Below, one piece after another: positions 49,152 to 57,581 of a DNA stretch of 64,000 nucleotides; position 1 is the stretch's first letter, and every line of letters begins with the position of its first letter. The notes beneath the pieces were generated by a model. The model saw nothing but the letters and a program-made list of their open reading frames with translations. It was not told the origin of the DNA and searched no databases. This stretch comes from Aestuariibacter salexigens DSM 15300 (GTDB taxonomy: Bacteria > Pseudomonadota > Gammaproteobacteria > Enterobacterales > Alteromonadaceae), in the NCBI RefSeq assembly GCF_000429145.1, contig NZ_AUBH01000001.1, forward strand, positions 248,001 through 312,000, written 5' to 3'. The translations under genes were made by a program, and so were the position numbers.

Positions 49152-49220
49152 ACATCGGTTGCGCAAAAGCCTGACTGAAGCTCTACAGTCACTCACTGCG
49201 TTCGCTCCGTTGCGTTCGCC
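49152..49220. repeat. Intergenic repeat family copy C, 3'-truncated
   Basis: Follows copies A and B from ACATCGGTTGCGCAAAAG through the CTCACTGCGTTCGCTCCGTTG segment, then diverges before the right inverted end. It ends 24 bp before the stop codon of the minus-strand dioxygenase gene. Confidence 0.7.
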
Positions 49221-49244
49221 AAAGAATCTACATCCATTGTTGCT

Positions 49245-49913
49245 CTAAATTTTGGCTAACATCACATCAAAACGAAAAAGTGGTAGGCCACTTAGCTGGT
49301 CTTTTTGCTGATCGGCTATCAGAAGATGCTGATAATCCTTCGGTACCTTTGCAATCTCTAAATCCTGCTCTATAAGCGTATCACCCTCGAAGTACATTTG
49401 CGTAGTGATTGGTTTATAGCCCAGGCAGCTGACTTTGAAATGAATATGCCTACATCGCCATCCTGGGCCACCGAGATATTTAAGAGGATATGCACCTGGT
49501 TTAATTGTCTTGAATCCATAGTGTCCCAACTCATCTGTTTTCGTAATCCCCCAACCCTGAAAATGCGCATCTAATGGCGCAGGGTTAGGGTCTTCCCTGT
49601 GGCTATAGCGACCATGATGGTTGGCTTGCCAGATATCCACCTCAGCATTTTTTATTGGTTTACCGTCTGTATTTAATACGCGACCTCTCACCAAAATAGT
49701 CTCACCCTCAGCAAGTTCTGTGTGACCTTCGATATGAGTTAAGTCGGTATCTTTTTCCTGCTCCGGTGTATCAGGATAGAAGGGACCCTCGGTTTGTGTT
49801 GGGGTAGCTGTTTTTGCTAACGCTAGTTTGGGAAGTAATAAACAAACACCTAATGATGTCGTCAGTTTTTTACCAAATAAACGACGACTGGGATATTGAG
49901 GTGACTTTTCCAT
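49245..49913 (-). CDS. Tat-exported intradiol ring-cleavage dioxygenase
   Basis: A 222-aa protein of the protocatechuate 3,4-dioxygenase/catechol 1,2-dioxygenase fold. The N-terminus has a twin-arginine signal: SRRLFGKK, then hydrophobic LTTSLGVCLLLPKLALAK. The mature part has TEGPFYPDTP, GRVLNTDGKPIKNAEVDIWQANHHGRYSH (first Tyr ligand), AYPLKYLGGPGWRCRHIHFKV (second Tyr and the two His ligands of Fe(III)). Exported intradiol dioxygenases of this kind are often annotated but their substrates are unclear. The gene is A+T-richer than its surroundings, stands alone and is flanked on both sides by the repeat family, which suggests recent acquisition. Confidence 0.85.
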   Translation of the reverse strand: MEKSPQYPSRRLFGKKLTTSLGVCLLLPKLALAKTATPTQTEGPFYPDTPEQEKDTDLTHIEGHTELAEGETILVRGRVLNTDGKPIKNAEVDIWQANHHGRYSHREDPNPAPLDAHFQGWGITKTDELGHYGFKTIKPGAYPLKYLGGPGWRCRHIHFKVSCLGYKPITTQMYFEGDTLIEQDLEIAKVPKDYQHLLIADQQKDQLSGLPLFRFDVMLAKI

Positions 49914-50031
49914 AAATTGACTCTTAATCGAGAGCGAGGGATCACGTCAACTAAACGTAGATGGAGATAGTAGAAATGTCTATTAACAATACATCACGTT
50001 GAAGTAACGGCGCTGTATTCCCCAAACCGTC

Positions 50032-50085
50032 ATGCCGCATTTAGTGCGGCATCCAGATTCCGGTCTATCGCTTTGCGATAACCGG
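50032..50085. repeat. Double-hairpin REP-like module
   Basis: ATGCCGCA-TTTAG-TGCGGCAT (50032-50052) followed by CCGGT-c-TATCGC-ttt-GCGATA-ACCGG (50060-50085). It is the same module as 49082-49135. A further GCGATAACCGGAACGACGAA fragment follows at 50111-50130. Confidence 0.75.
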
Positions 50086-50140
50086 AATGACGAAGAGGTG
50101 ACAGTGCTTCGCGATAACCGGAACGACGAAAGGAGGAAAC

Positions 50141-50178
50141 AGTGTTCGCTCCATAGTCTTCGCCGTCATGTTTTGCAC
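50141..50178. repeat. Right-end fragment of the intergenic repeat family (copy D)
   Basis: AGTGTTCGCTCCATAGTCTT followed by CGCCGTCATGTTTTGCAC corresponds to the right third of copies A and B. It overlaps the last codons and the stop of the minus-strand GGDEF gene (stop at 50166-50168). Confidence 0.6.
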
Positions 50179-51449
50179 GGTTTGCACTTTACGCAATTTC
50201 TACCGGCCTTTTTAGCATCATAAAGTGCCTCGTCGGCCCGTTTCATGACGCTGACAAAATCTTCATCACTGCTGCGCTGGGCAACGCCAAAGCTACAGGT
50301 GATTTTGACCGTCTTGGCTTTACTGGGTTTGGTTTTTTTCTTAGGTGGCTTGCTTGGCCTGTCCAGTCCGCGCAGCACAATCGGATATTGCTCAATGGTC
50401 TTGCGTACTGATTCAACAAACGGCTCGACCTGTTCTGCCTGTTTACCAGCAAACAGCATGGTGAATTCTTCGCCACCGTATCGAAATACCTTGCCTCCGC
50501 CTTGTACCCTGTTGAGCTTGCTGGCAACCAGCTTTAGCACCTGATCGCCGACGTCGTGGCCATAGGTATCATTAAACTTCTTGAAATGATCAATATCACT
50601 CATGACCACGGTGTACTTTCTGCCCAGGGACAACACAGTCTGATTGAGTGCGCGGCGCGAGGGCAGCTGTGTGAGATCGTCACGAAATGCCATATGGAAT
50701 GTATCGGCGATAACCGCCAGAATGATGGCGATGGACAGCCCAGTCTGAACCAGCAGCAACGATGAGTGTTGTTCATTAACGAGCAATCCAACGATCGTGG
50801 CTAACGTAAACCCGGCAACGACAGTGGTCGCGCCTGGACGCAGAGCAATACGCAGCATTAGCAATATCAGGCACAGTGCAATGACGCAGAATTCCAGCAG
50901 AGAAAATGTCTCAGTGACCACAGGACTCAATTGATAGAGCTTGAGCCAATATGGTGTCACAACAGGCTCTATTGTCTGCATCCAAAGTGGATGCAGCATA
51001 GAATAGGCGATAAATGTAACCAGTATTACCCCGCCATACGTCAGCATGCTGAGTAAGTTAACGCCACGCGCTTTCCACCACAGCAGGGCGGTAACCGCCA
51101 GCAGAGCCTGGTTGATATAGTTGAATGCCAGCGCAGACTCGAATCCCACCAGCGGTAATAGCGCGGGTATCAACAGCAACATGCCGATAGAGACCAGTTT
51201 GCCGTGCCCGAACAGCGCACTGACGGCAACGGCTGTGGCTAGTGATAGTGGGGCGAGCCAGTTAAGTGTTGCTATCGTGGGTGTGATGATGCTCTGATGC
51301 CCGAAAAGGTATAACAAGGCGCTCGATGACACCGCAGTGAGAAAAAGTGAGGTCAGAAATCGTGGATACATCAGATTTTGATTGGACTGCGTTAACCGCG
51401 AATAGTAATGAAGTTTTGCATGGGTTAAAAGCCGAATCCTGTCTGCCAT
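50166..51449 (-). CDS. Membrane-bound GGDEF diguanylate cyclase
   Basis: A 427-aa protein. Residues about 30-235 hold around six to seven transmembrane helices (FLTSLFLTAVSSSALLYLFG, LATAVAVSALFGHGKLVSIGMLLLIPALLPLVG and others). Residues about 255-420 are the GGDEF domain with DIDHFKKFNDTYGHDVGDQVL and an intact YGGEEFTMLF. No RxxD inhibitory site is found before it. A Lys/Pro-rich insert (SKPPKKKTKPSKAKT) precedes the last strands, and the end has three Cys (NCVKCKPCKT). The final codons lie in a repeat fragment, so the natural C-terminus may have been altered. Start could be 51449 or the ATG at 51371. Confidence 0.88.
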   Translation of the reverse strand: MADRIRLLTHAKLHYYSRLTQSNQNLMYPRFLTSLFLTAVSSSALLYLFGHQSIITPTIATLNWLAPLSLATAVAVSALFGHGKLVSIGMLLLIPALLPLVGFESALAFNYINQALLAVTALLWWKARGVNLLSMLTYGGVILVTFIAYSMLHPLWMQTIEPVVTPYWLKLYQLSPVVTETFSLLEFCVIALCLILLMLRIALRPGATTVVAGFTLATIVGLLVNEQHSSLLLVQTGLSIAIILAVIADTFHMAFRDDLTQLPSRRALNQTVLSLGRKYTVVMSDIDHFKKFNDTYGHDVGDQVLKLVASKLNRVQGGGKVFRYGGEEFTMLFAGKQAEQVEPFVESVRKTIEQYPIVLRGLDRPSKPPKKKTKPSKAKTVKITCSFGVAQRSSDEDFVSVMKRADEALYDAKKAGRNCVKCKPCKT

Positions 51450-51497
51450 ATTTTATGTTAGGCTCTTACCACCTTAAAAATGCTGATGGAGTATCGT

Positions 51498-52517
51498 GTG
51501 CAGCAACATGTTGTTTTTGGTGCGGGCCTAATCGGGCGTTATCTTGGTGCGGTGATGGCAAACCAAGGTGTAGACGTAAGGTTAGTGTGTCGACCTGCTA
51601 TTGCACTGTGGCTCAGTGATGGCGTCAAACTTACCGACTATCAGCAACATAGTTGTGAAGTAGAAAGACTTAATGTCATCGAAAGCGACACTGCCGGCGA
51701 TTCTTCCGCTACGCCTTCACATGCTGATGTGCTGTGGCTGACCGTTAAATGTACCGGGGTTGAGGCCGCGGCCAGCGCCATGGCGCCTTTTGTCGGGCCA
51801 GACACTACCATCATCTGTTGCCAGAACGGGCTAGGCTCTGACCATATCATTAAGCAACACTATCCAGACAATCGTGTATTACGCGGTATGGTGCCGTTTA
51901 ATGTGGTTGAAATGTCACGAGGTCATTTACACCGAGGCTCGCAAGGCACCTTTACAATCGAAATCCGGGAAAATGCTGACAGTGATATTGTCGCGTTAAG
52001 TCAAACCATTAACTGCGGGCTTTTGCCATGTGCGGTTACCACGAAGATGACGGAATTGTTGTGGGCAAAATTGCAGTTGAACCTGGGCAACAGTATCAAC
52101 GCGCTGGCAGACATTCCCGTGAAAGCTATGCTTGAGCAGCGCGGCTACCGAAAAGTGATCGCTGCCATGATGAAAGAGCTACTGATGGTAACTAAAGCGC
52201 AGGGGATAACGTTACCCAAAGTTGGGTCACTGCCGGGCTGGCTCATTCCGCACGTGCTGCGGTTGCCCGATGCGTTATTTCAACGGGTTGCCAATAAGAT
52301 GCTGGCCATAGATCCCAATGTGCGCACGTCTATGTGGTGGGATATCCATCAGGGGCGTCAGACTGAGATCCAATATCTTAACGGTGCGGTAGTGGAGGCG
52401 GGTAGCAAGCTGTCATTGCCTTGCCCGGTTAACACTGCCATCATCGATTTGATTAAACAGCAGGAAGCCAGTCGTAAAGCCTGGTCTGCCGATGAATTAC
52501 TGGCTCACATTAGCTGA
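51498..52517 (+). CDS. 2-dehydropantoate 2-reductase family protein (PanE-like)
   Basis: NADPH-dependent ketopantoate reductase fold. The Rossmann start HVVFGAGLIGRYLGAVMANQG is at the very N-terminus; CQNGLGSDHIIKQHYPDNRVLRGMVPFNVVEM, LLWAKLQLNLGNSINAL and the C-terminal SMWWDIHQGRQTEIQYLNGAVVE with catalytic-type residues follow. GTG 51498 is preferred because TGGAG lies 6 nt upstream and the Rossmann strand begins at once; ATG 51480 is an alternative. About 340 aa, slightly long for PanE, so true pantothenate function is likely but not certain. Confidence 0.84.
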   Translation: MQQHVVFGAGLIGRYLGAVMANQGVDVRLVCRPAIALWLSDGVKLTDYQQHSCEVERLNVIESDTAGDSSATPSHADVLWLTVKCTGVEAAASAMAPFVGPDTTIICCQNGLGSDHIIKQHYPDNRVLRGMVPFNVVEMSRGHLHRGSQGTFTIEIRENADSDIVALSQTINCGLLPCAVTTKMTELLWAKLQLNLGNSINALADIPVKAMLEQRGYRKVIAAMMKELLMVTKAQGITLPKVGSLPGWLIPHVLRLPDALFQRVANKMLAIDPNVRTSMWWDIHQGRQTEIQYLNGAVVEAGSKLSLPCPVNTAIIDLIKQQEASRKAWSADELLAHIS

Positions 52518-52547
52518 GCCTTCTGTTAGAAATAGGAAAAAACGCAT

Positions 52548-52739
52548 ATGCACAAAAAACTGCTTGGGATAATTCTGATCATCGTAGGCACGGCGCTGGC
52601 TATCTGGGGATACGATATTTATGATTCAGCCAGCTCACAGGTCACCCGGGCGCTTAGTGGAGACACGCCAATAGAAGCCTGGGGCGGTATGATTGGTGGC
52701 GTAATCCTGATCATTGTCGGTGCCACAAGACTCAAGTAA
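52548..52739 (+). CDS. DUF3185 family small membrane protein
   Basis: A 63-aa protein with two short hydrophobic helices, LLGIILIIVGTALAIWGYDIY (5-25) and WGGMIGGVILIIVGATRL (46-62), separated by a polar loop DSASSQVTRALSGDTP. This is the DUF3185 pattern. A purine-rich GGAAAAAA stretch precedes the ATG. Function unknown. It follows the PanE-like gene by 30 bp. Confidence 0.82.
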   Translation: MHKKLLGIILIIVGTALAIWGYDIYDSASSQVTRALSGDTPIEAWGGMIGGVILIIVGATRLK

Positions 52740-52906
52740 AGCGTTCTACGAGAAAACGCTAACAAGCATATTCCAATCACAGAGTGATAAACGCGGTGCA
52801 AGGCAACACTCTGTTTGGTATTATTGCCACTTGTGAGCTATACCCATAAGTACGTGTTCTTACAACGTTGTATTTAAGTATGGAAGGCGGTATTGGGAAC
52901 GTGACG

Positions 52907-53752
52907 ATGAATGCTATTGATTATGCGAGTAAGGCGGGAGAGCTTTTTGTTCTCCCCGATGCGGTAGTCCGTATCAAACAGCTTATTGAAGATGATTCGA
53001 CTTCAATGGCGGACATTGCCGAAATCATAAATTTTGACCCGTCCCTGGCTTCACAGCTTTTGCGTACAGCCAACAGTGCGCTGTATAAATTCCCCAGTAA
53101 AATAGACACCATCTCCAAAGCCGTACAGGTGATAGGCACAAATTCTGTGTATGACCTGGTGGTAGCCTATGGTGTGGCGAATGCCTTTAACACCGTGCCA
53201 CCCGATGTTATTGACCTGGATAAATTCTGGGAGCAGAGCGTCAGCTGCGGTCTGCTGGCTAAATATTTCGCTGAACAGCTTGGTGTACGTGAGCCAGAGC
53301 GTTTATTTGTGTGTGGGCTGCTGCACAATATTGGCGAACTGGTGATGGTTAAGTTGGATAAGGACATCGCGGTCAAGTGCAGTAAGCTGACTGAGACAGA
53401 CACGCCGCTTAAATTGCAGCAGCGACACCTGGGGTTCCCGTACTCAGATATTGCCGCTGAACTCATCCACGCCTGGTCCATTCCAGAAGAGATAGCGCAT
53501 CCCATCGCCAGGTTACACACCAGTATTCATCGTGCGCAAAGTCTGGACGATAAAATTGTGCAGCTGAGTTACGTACTGGCGCTGGATAACATCCACCAGG
53601 ACGTCTATCGCAGTTTCAATAATCTGGATGATAATCTGTATCGACGCTTGAACATGAGCATGGACGATGTTGAATCAGCACTGGATTATACAAATCTGCA
53701 GTCAATGAGCGTACTGGCGCTGTTTAATCCGTCATCGTTTGTGGTGTTTTAA
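52907..53752 (+). CDS. HDOD domain protein
   Basis: About 281 aa. The HDOD domain fills residues about 8-215: VLPDAVVRIKQLIEDDSTSMADIAEIINFDPSLASQLLRTANSALYKF, then AVQVIGTNSVYDLVVAYG and VCGLLHNIGELVMVKL. The HD doublet of active phosphohydrolases is changed (LLHNIGE), as usual for HDOD proteins, which act as signalling scaffolds. Start unclear: TTG 52868, ATG 52880 or ATG 52907; the last is preferred because GGGAAC lies upstream and the conserved part begins soon after. No second output domain. Confidence 0.85.
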   Translation: MNAIDYASKAGELFVLPDAVVRIKQLIEDDSTSMADIAEIINFDPSLASQLLRTANSALYKFPSKIDTISKAVQVIGTNSVYDLVVAYGVANAFNTVPPDVIDLDKFWEQSVSCGLLAKYFAEQLGVREPERLFVCGLLHNIGELVMVKLDKDIAVKCSKLTETDTPLKLQQRHLGFPYSDIAAELIHAWSIPEEIAHPIARLHTSIHRAQSLDDKIVQLSYVLALDNIHQDVYRSFNNLDDNLYRRLNMSMDDVESALDYTNLQSMSVLALFNPSSFVVF

Positions 53753-53755
53753 ACC

Positions 53756-54562
53756 CTAATCAAATACCGCCACAGTTTGTCGACTGAGTGCGACCAGCTC
53801 TCCTCTGGCATCCCAAATATTGGCCTCAGTATGGCCATATCCCTCAGCCGCTTGTCTCGTGTGAGCCTGATAAGCAAACCAGTCGGTAGGTTCGACCGGC
53901 GCATGGGGATGAATAAATTCAATGTTCCAGCTTACTGTGCTGGCGGGTGACGGCCATCGCAGCATCTGCAGAATGGTCGGCGGCCAGGCGTCTATCAGGG
54001 CAATCAGATGTGCATCGGTTACGGTTTGCGGCGGCTTTTTAAAGCGCATCCAACCGTGTACATCCGATACTTTGCTGTTGGTAAAAGGCAAGCCGCCATG
54101 GACAATCGCCAGGTCGACATGCTTGAGAAATTTTGGCGTGACCTTGGGGATATATGGCAGAAACTTAGGTTTTGCAGGTACCTGCATATTATGCGTGTCC
54201 TGATTCTCAACCCGGATTTTTGATTCTCTACCTTCACCAAAGCAGGCCTGTGCCATCAGACAGGTTTTGCCATCCTGACGAATTTCGCCGGTAACCTGAG
54301 AAACATTTTTTCCCTCACGTAGCATGGTGGCATGGATTTCAAAAGGCGTGTCAGCGCCCAGCGGTCCAACAAAGTTGCATGAAAAAGAACGCAGTACGCG
54401 TCCCTCTGCCACCTTATTTTTCATGCTCGCATAGGTCAGGGCGGCGCTTATCCCCCCAAATGCAGTGCGGCCTTGCGTCCAGCTTTTATCTATCGTCATC
54501 ACTGCAGGACCCTCAGCCTGCGCTGAGTGGCTGAGTTGGGAGAGAAGTTCGTCTATGTGCAT
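53756..54562 (-). CDS. Acyl-CoA thioesterase, double hot-dog (TesB-like)
   Basis: A 268-aa thioesterase. The first hot-dog has SWTQGRTAFGGISAALTYASMKNKVAEGRVLRSFSCNFVGPLGADTPFEI, the second WNIEFIHPHAPVEPTDWFAYQAHTRQAAEGYGHTEANIWDARGELVALSRQTVAVF, whose ending is typical of the TesB/YciA-like thioesterase superfamily. No signal peptide. Convergent with HDOD (3-bp gap) and divergent from the MFS transporter. It fits the nearby lipid and alkane genes. Confidence 0.85.
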   Translation of the reverse strand: MHIDELLSQLSHSAQAEGPAVMTIDKSWTQGRTAFGGISAALTYASMKNKVAEGRVLRSFSCNFVGPLGADTPFEIHATMLREGKNVSQVTGEIRQDGKTCLMAQACFGEGRESKIRVENQDTHNMQVPAKPKFLPYIPKVTPKFLKHVDLAIVHGGLPFTNSKVSDVHGWMRFKKPPQTVTDAHLIALIDAWPPTILQMLRWPSPASTVSWNIEFIHPHAPVEPTDWFAYQAHTRQAAEGYGHTEANIWDARGELVALSRQTVAVFD

Positions 54563-54726
54563 GGCGTGCTCTGTGGTCAGACCTGTATGCGCAGATTATG
54601 CAGGGTAAGCGCTGTAACAATCAAACACTTCTATTTATGGTCACAAATAATTAACATTTAGTTGAGCCGCATCCATTTACCTACGTACACTACGGCGGGT
54701 GAATATAATAATAAAAGTAGCTGTCC

Positions 54727-56058
54727 ATGCCGAATGAATCATCAAGCACGCCTAATAGTGAAACTGTCAGTGCTACACAATCAACCACTGCATCGAACGG
54801 ATATCGCACTTACGTTTTGCTTCTGCTCACGCTGGTCTATGCGTTTAATTTTATTGACCGCCAGATAATCGGCATTCTATCGCCCTTCATTAAGGCTGAC
54901 TTAGGCCTGGATGATGCGCAGCTAGGCTACCTGAAGGGAATATATTTTGCCTTGCTCTACACTGTCTGTGGCCTGCCTATTGCGTGGCTTGCTGACCGCT
55001 ACAACCGGGTTAATATCGTCAGCGTCTCACTGGCGTTGTGGTCCGGTTTTACTGCGCTATCCGGACTCGCCCAAAATTACACTCAACTGGCTTTAGCCAG
55101 GATCGGGGTAGGGATTGGCGAGGCCGGCGGAAGTCCACCCTCACATTCAATCATCTCAGACCTGTATGCCAAAGAAGAGCGCGCAGGCGCACTGGCTGTG
55201 TATTCGCTGGGGATCCCGTTTGGCATTATGGCCGCATTTTTTGCCTCAGCATTTTTCTTGCAGGGGGGAAGCGCAGATTGGCGTATGGTGATGATCAGTG
55301 TAGGTCTGCCAGGCGTGGTGTTGGCTCTGCTACTTAAATTCACTGTCAAAGAGCCTCAGCGTACCCACACCACCAGTACTGTTGTGCAGACGTCATTCAA
55401 AGACTCGGTAAAAACGCTACTGTCGATTCCAACGTGGTGGGGAATGTGTCTGGGAATTTCGTTCGCCTCTTTCGGTAACTATGCGATCTCTACCTGGAGT
55501 ATTGACTTCTATTCTCGGGCGCACAGCGACTTTGACATCACCACACTGCTTATTGTGTCTGGAATCATTAATGGTACTGCGTATGCCGCTGGTGTGTGGC
55601 TAGGTGGCGTATGGGCCGATAAGTGGGGTAAACGAGACAAACGCGGTTACGCACTGTTGCCTGCCATGATGCTAGTGATAGGGGCGCCAGCATTCTTTTT
55701 CTCGCTGCATGTGGAAAATGTGTGGGTTAGTCTGGGTCTGCTTACTGTACTGCTATTCACCAGTGGTACCTATCTGGGTCCGTGTTTTGCGATGGCGCAG
55801 ACACTGGCTCCACTGAATATCAGAGCAATGTCGACCGCGCTGTTTTTCTTTGTACTCAACATTATCGCACTTGGTGGCGGACCGACGCTGGTCGGGATCC
55901 TCAGTCAGTCGCTGATTGAAAGCCAGGGCCAGACGGAAGCACTGAGAACCTCTCTGAGCTTCCTGATTATCACCTATACAATGGCAATCCTGGCGTTTCT
56001 GTGGACGTCGAAGAAAATTATTAATGACTGGCAGAAGGCTGAGGCGCGTGGCAGTTAG
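54727..56058 (+). CDS. MFS transporter, Spinster-like
   Basis: A 443-aa major facilitator with 12 predicted helices. TM1 carries the conserved YAFNFIDRQIIGILSPFIKADLGLDDAQLG, the loop 2-3 motif is AWLADRYNRVNIVS (motif A), and TM4-5 has RIGVGIGEAGGSPPSHSIISDLY, which is diagnostic of the Spinster-type MFS group common near lipid, sterol and aromatic catabolic genes. Substrate unknown. Its 3' end overlaps the convergent alkB 3' end by 38 bp. The hydrophilic N-terminal extension (residues 1-25, Ser/Thr-rich) is unusual. Confidence 0.88.
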   Translation: MPNESSSTPNSETVSATQSTTASNGYRTYVLLLLTLVYAFNFIDRQIIGILSPFIKADLGLDDAQLGYLKGIYFALLYTVCGLPIAWLADRYNRVNIVSVSLALWSGFTALSGLAQNYTQLALARIGVGIGEAGGSPPSHSIISDLYAKEERAGALAVYSLGIPFGIMAAFFASAFFLQGGSADWRMVMISVGLPGVVLALLLKFTVKEPQRTHTTSTVVQTSFKDSVKTLLSIPTWWGMCLGISFASFGNYAISTWSIDFYSRAHSDFDITTLLIVSGIINGTAYAAGVWLGGVWADKWGKRDKRGYALLPAMMLVIGAPAFFFSLHVENVWVSLGLLTVLLFTSGTYLGPCFAMAQTLAPLNIRAMSTALFFFVLNIIALGGGPTLVGILSQSLIESQGQTEALRTSLSFLIITYTMAILAFLWTSKKIINDWQKAEARGS

Positions 56059-57178
56059 TGTGCTGCTGGCGTAATAGGATGAGCTCTTCCTCGCTGGCGT
56101 AGCGCTCATCCCATTCTTCAAGCTTAGGTGCCATTAATCGGTGCCACAGAGGTGGGATAAGCGTAATAAAAATGGTGGCCAGATAGCCGTTAATCATTTC
56201 TGGCGCGTCAGGGTAGGGGCGCAGGCGATGAAACGGTACTGCACCCTGCGCATGATGGTGGCTATGTCTTGCCAGATTAAACATCATCCAATTGCTGCAG
56301 CGTCTGTTGGTGTTCCATGAATGGCGTGGCTCTACCTTTTTGTTCGGCGCTCTGACCAGTCCGTAATGTTCCATATAGTTGACGATCTCCAGCAGCGCTT
56401 TTGCGGCCAGGCCGATTGCTAAAAACATTACCGCTCCCTGCCAGCCGGCCAGTAATGTTGCTCCAGCCCACAAAACGAGTGTCATTGCATAGCCACGCAG
56501 GCAGCGATTATGCCAGCTGAAGAGTGCTTTTTTAGAACGTGAGAGTCGCTTTGCTTCGATATTCCAGGCACTGATATTGCCTTTTACCGTTGATATCAGC
56601 ATGTGTGCGTAAACACTGCGACCCCGCGGCGCTGAGGCCGGGTCTGCCGGTGTGGCAACATGCAGGTGGTGGCCATAAACATGCTCAATAGAAAAGTTAG
56701 CATCGAAGCTAAACGCCAGCAGCCAGCGTCCAATGCTCACAGACACCTTATCTCGCGTGCGATGTACCAGCTCATGTGCGGTCACTGTGGCCAGTACAGA
56801 TAACATCAAACCAGAGAAGGGTACGGCTATTGCTAAGGCCAACCAAGAGTTACTCTCACGAGCTGCGAGTAAGTCCACCCCGGCAATGGCACCGATCTGT
56901 GCGCCAATGCCCAGCCAGTCGGCGTCGGCGACCAGCCAGATGTTGACCAGCACCAGCAACAGAGTGAAGGGTAATGCTAGCCATAGTAATAGCGTAAGCC
57001 AGCTAGGGTGGCCGTATTCTGGAGTACTGATATCATCGCCAAACAGCGCATCGCCACCCATCATGACGGCCGTTAGCAGGGCAAAGCCAATAGCAATCCA
57101 GTAGCCGCCCAGCAGCAAAAAACACATCCCGAGTAGCGATATCAGGTAATAACTGGAAAACTTCGCATATTTGAACAT
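56021..57178 (-). CDS. alkB: Alkane 1-monooxygenase (AlkB family)
   Basis: Integral-membrane di-iron enzyme that hydroxylates n-alkanes at the terminal carbon. 385 aa with about six helices. The histidine motifs are all present: HELVHRTRD (motif 1), EHVYGHHLHVATPADPASA (motif 2), NYMEHYGLVR (the AlkB-specific HYG motif) and LARHSHHHAQG (motif 3). The NYMEHYG motif separates AlkB from fatty acid desaturases. Translation starts 5 bp after the ferredoxin stop, with GAGGAG inside the end of that gene, so the two are coupled. The pair is divergent from an AraC regulator, as in other alkane operons. Confidence 0.92.
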   Translation of the reverse strand: MFKYAKFSSYYLISLLGMCFLLLGGYWIAIGFALLTAVMMGGDALFGDDISTPEYGHPSWLTLLLWLALPFTLLLVLVNIWLVADADWLGIGAQIGAIAGVDLLAARESNSWLALAIAVPFSGLMLSVLATVTAHELVHRTRDKVSVSIGRWLLAFSFDANFSIEHVYGHHLHVATPADPASAPRGRSVYAHMLISTVKGNISAWNIEAKRLSRSKKALFSWHNRCLRGYAMTLVLWAGATLLAGWQGAVMFLAIGLAAKALLEIVNYMEHYGLVRAPNKKVEPRHSWNTNRRCSNWMMFNLARHSHHHAQGAVPFHRLRPYPDAPEMINGYLATIFITLIPPLWHRLMAPKLEEWDERYASEEELILLRQQHTNCHAPQPSASH

Positions 57179-57183
57179 CGGAT

Positions 57184-57462
57184 TTACTCCTCAAACGATG
57201 TTAAGACCAGATCGCTTTTCGCGATGCTCTGGCAAGCCAGAATGGCACCTTTTTCGATTTGTTCGGGAAGCAGCACGTATTCCAGCTCGCTGAGTGCGTC
57301 AATCTCGCCTTTGACCAGGGTGCATATACAACTGGCACAACTTCCTACCTGACAATTATGGGGAATATCAATGTCGTTGAAGATGGCGGCATCCAAAAGG
57401 GTTTCATCTTCTTCAGAACAGAAAACACTGTCGTTATAGTGAATGGTAAATGCTGTACTCAT
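57184..57462 (-). CDS. Plant-type 2Fe-2S ferredoxin
   Basis: A 92-aa electron carrier. Cluster ligands are seen in NCQVGSCASCICTLVKG (C-x4-C-x2-C) and the distal LACQSI (fourth Cys near residue 77). It lies directly upstream of alkB in the same transcript and is the likely electron donor. This is unusual, because AlkB enzymes normally receive electrons from a two-iron-centre rubredoxin; none is present here. A ferredoxin reductase is also not in the window. Confidence 0.92.
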   Translation of the reverse strand: MSTAFTIHYNDSVFCSEEDETLLDAAIFNDIDIPHNCQVGSCASCICTLVKGEIDALSELEYVLLPEQIEKGAILACQSIAKSDLVLTSFEE

Positions 57463-57533
57463 ACTGCTTTTCTTGAATCATTAAGTGACACACAGCGTAA
57501 TCAATTCAGCGCATGGTGAGAGAGCGTCAATCG

Positions 57534-57561
57534 TGACATTAAGGGGTCATTTATTGACATT
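57534..57561. promoter_or_regulatory. AraC-type direct-repeat operator between ferredoxin-alkB and araC
   Basis: TGACATT occurs at 57534-57540 and again at 57555-57561, exactly 21 bp (two helical turns) apart, as AraC/XylS activators prefer. An inverted copy AATGTCA is at 57591-57597. The left half-site lies 4 bp upstream of a minus-strand TTGACG (57525-57530) that could be the ferredoxin-alkB -35, and the right half-site overlaps the -35 of the araC promoter. Confidence 0.55.
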
Positions 57562-57581
57562 TGCTTGATTCACCATAACAT
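57554..57581 (+). promoter_or_regulatory. Predicted promoter of the AraC regulator gene
   Basis: TTGACA (57554-57559), 16-bp spacer, TAACAT (57576-57581). The -35 overlaps an AraC-type half-site, which would allow autorepression. The predicted start is about 24 bp before the ATG at 57612. Confidence 0.55.

Noticed and set aside
48992-49220. Closely spaced repeats B and C as a possible CRISPR array
   Set aside because: Repeats are about 80 bp, only two adjacent, separated by hairpins rather than unique ~30-bp spacers, and no cas genes are present.
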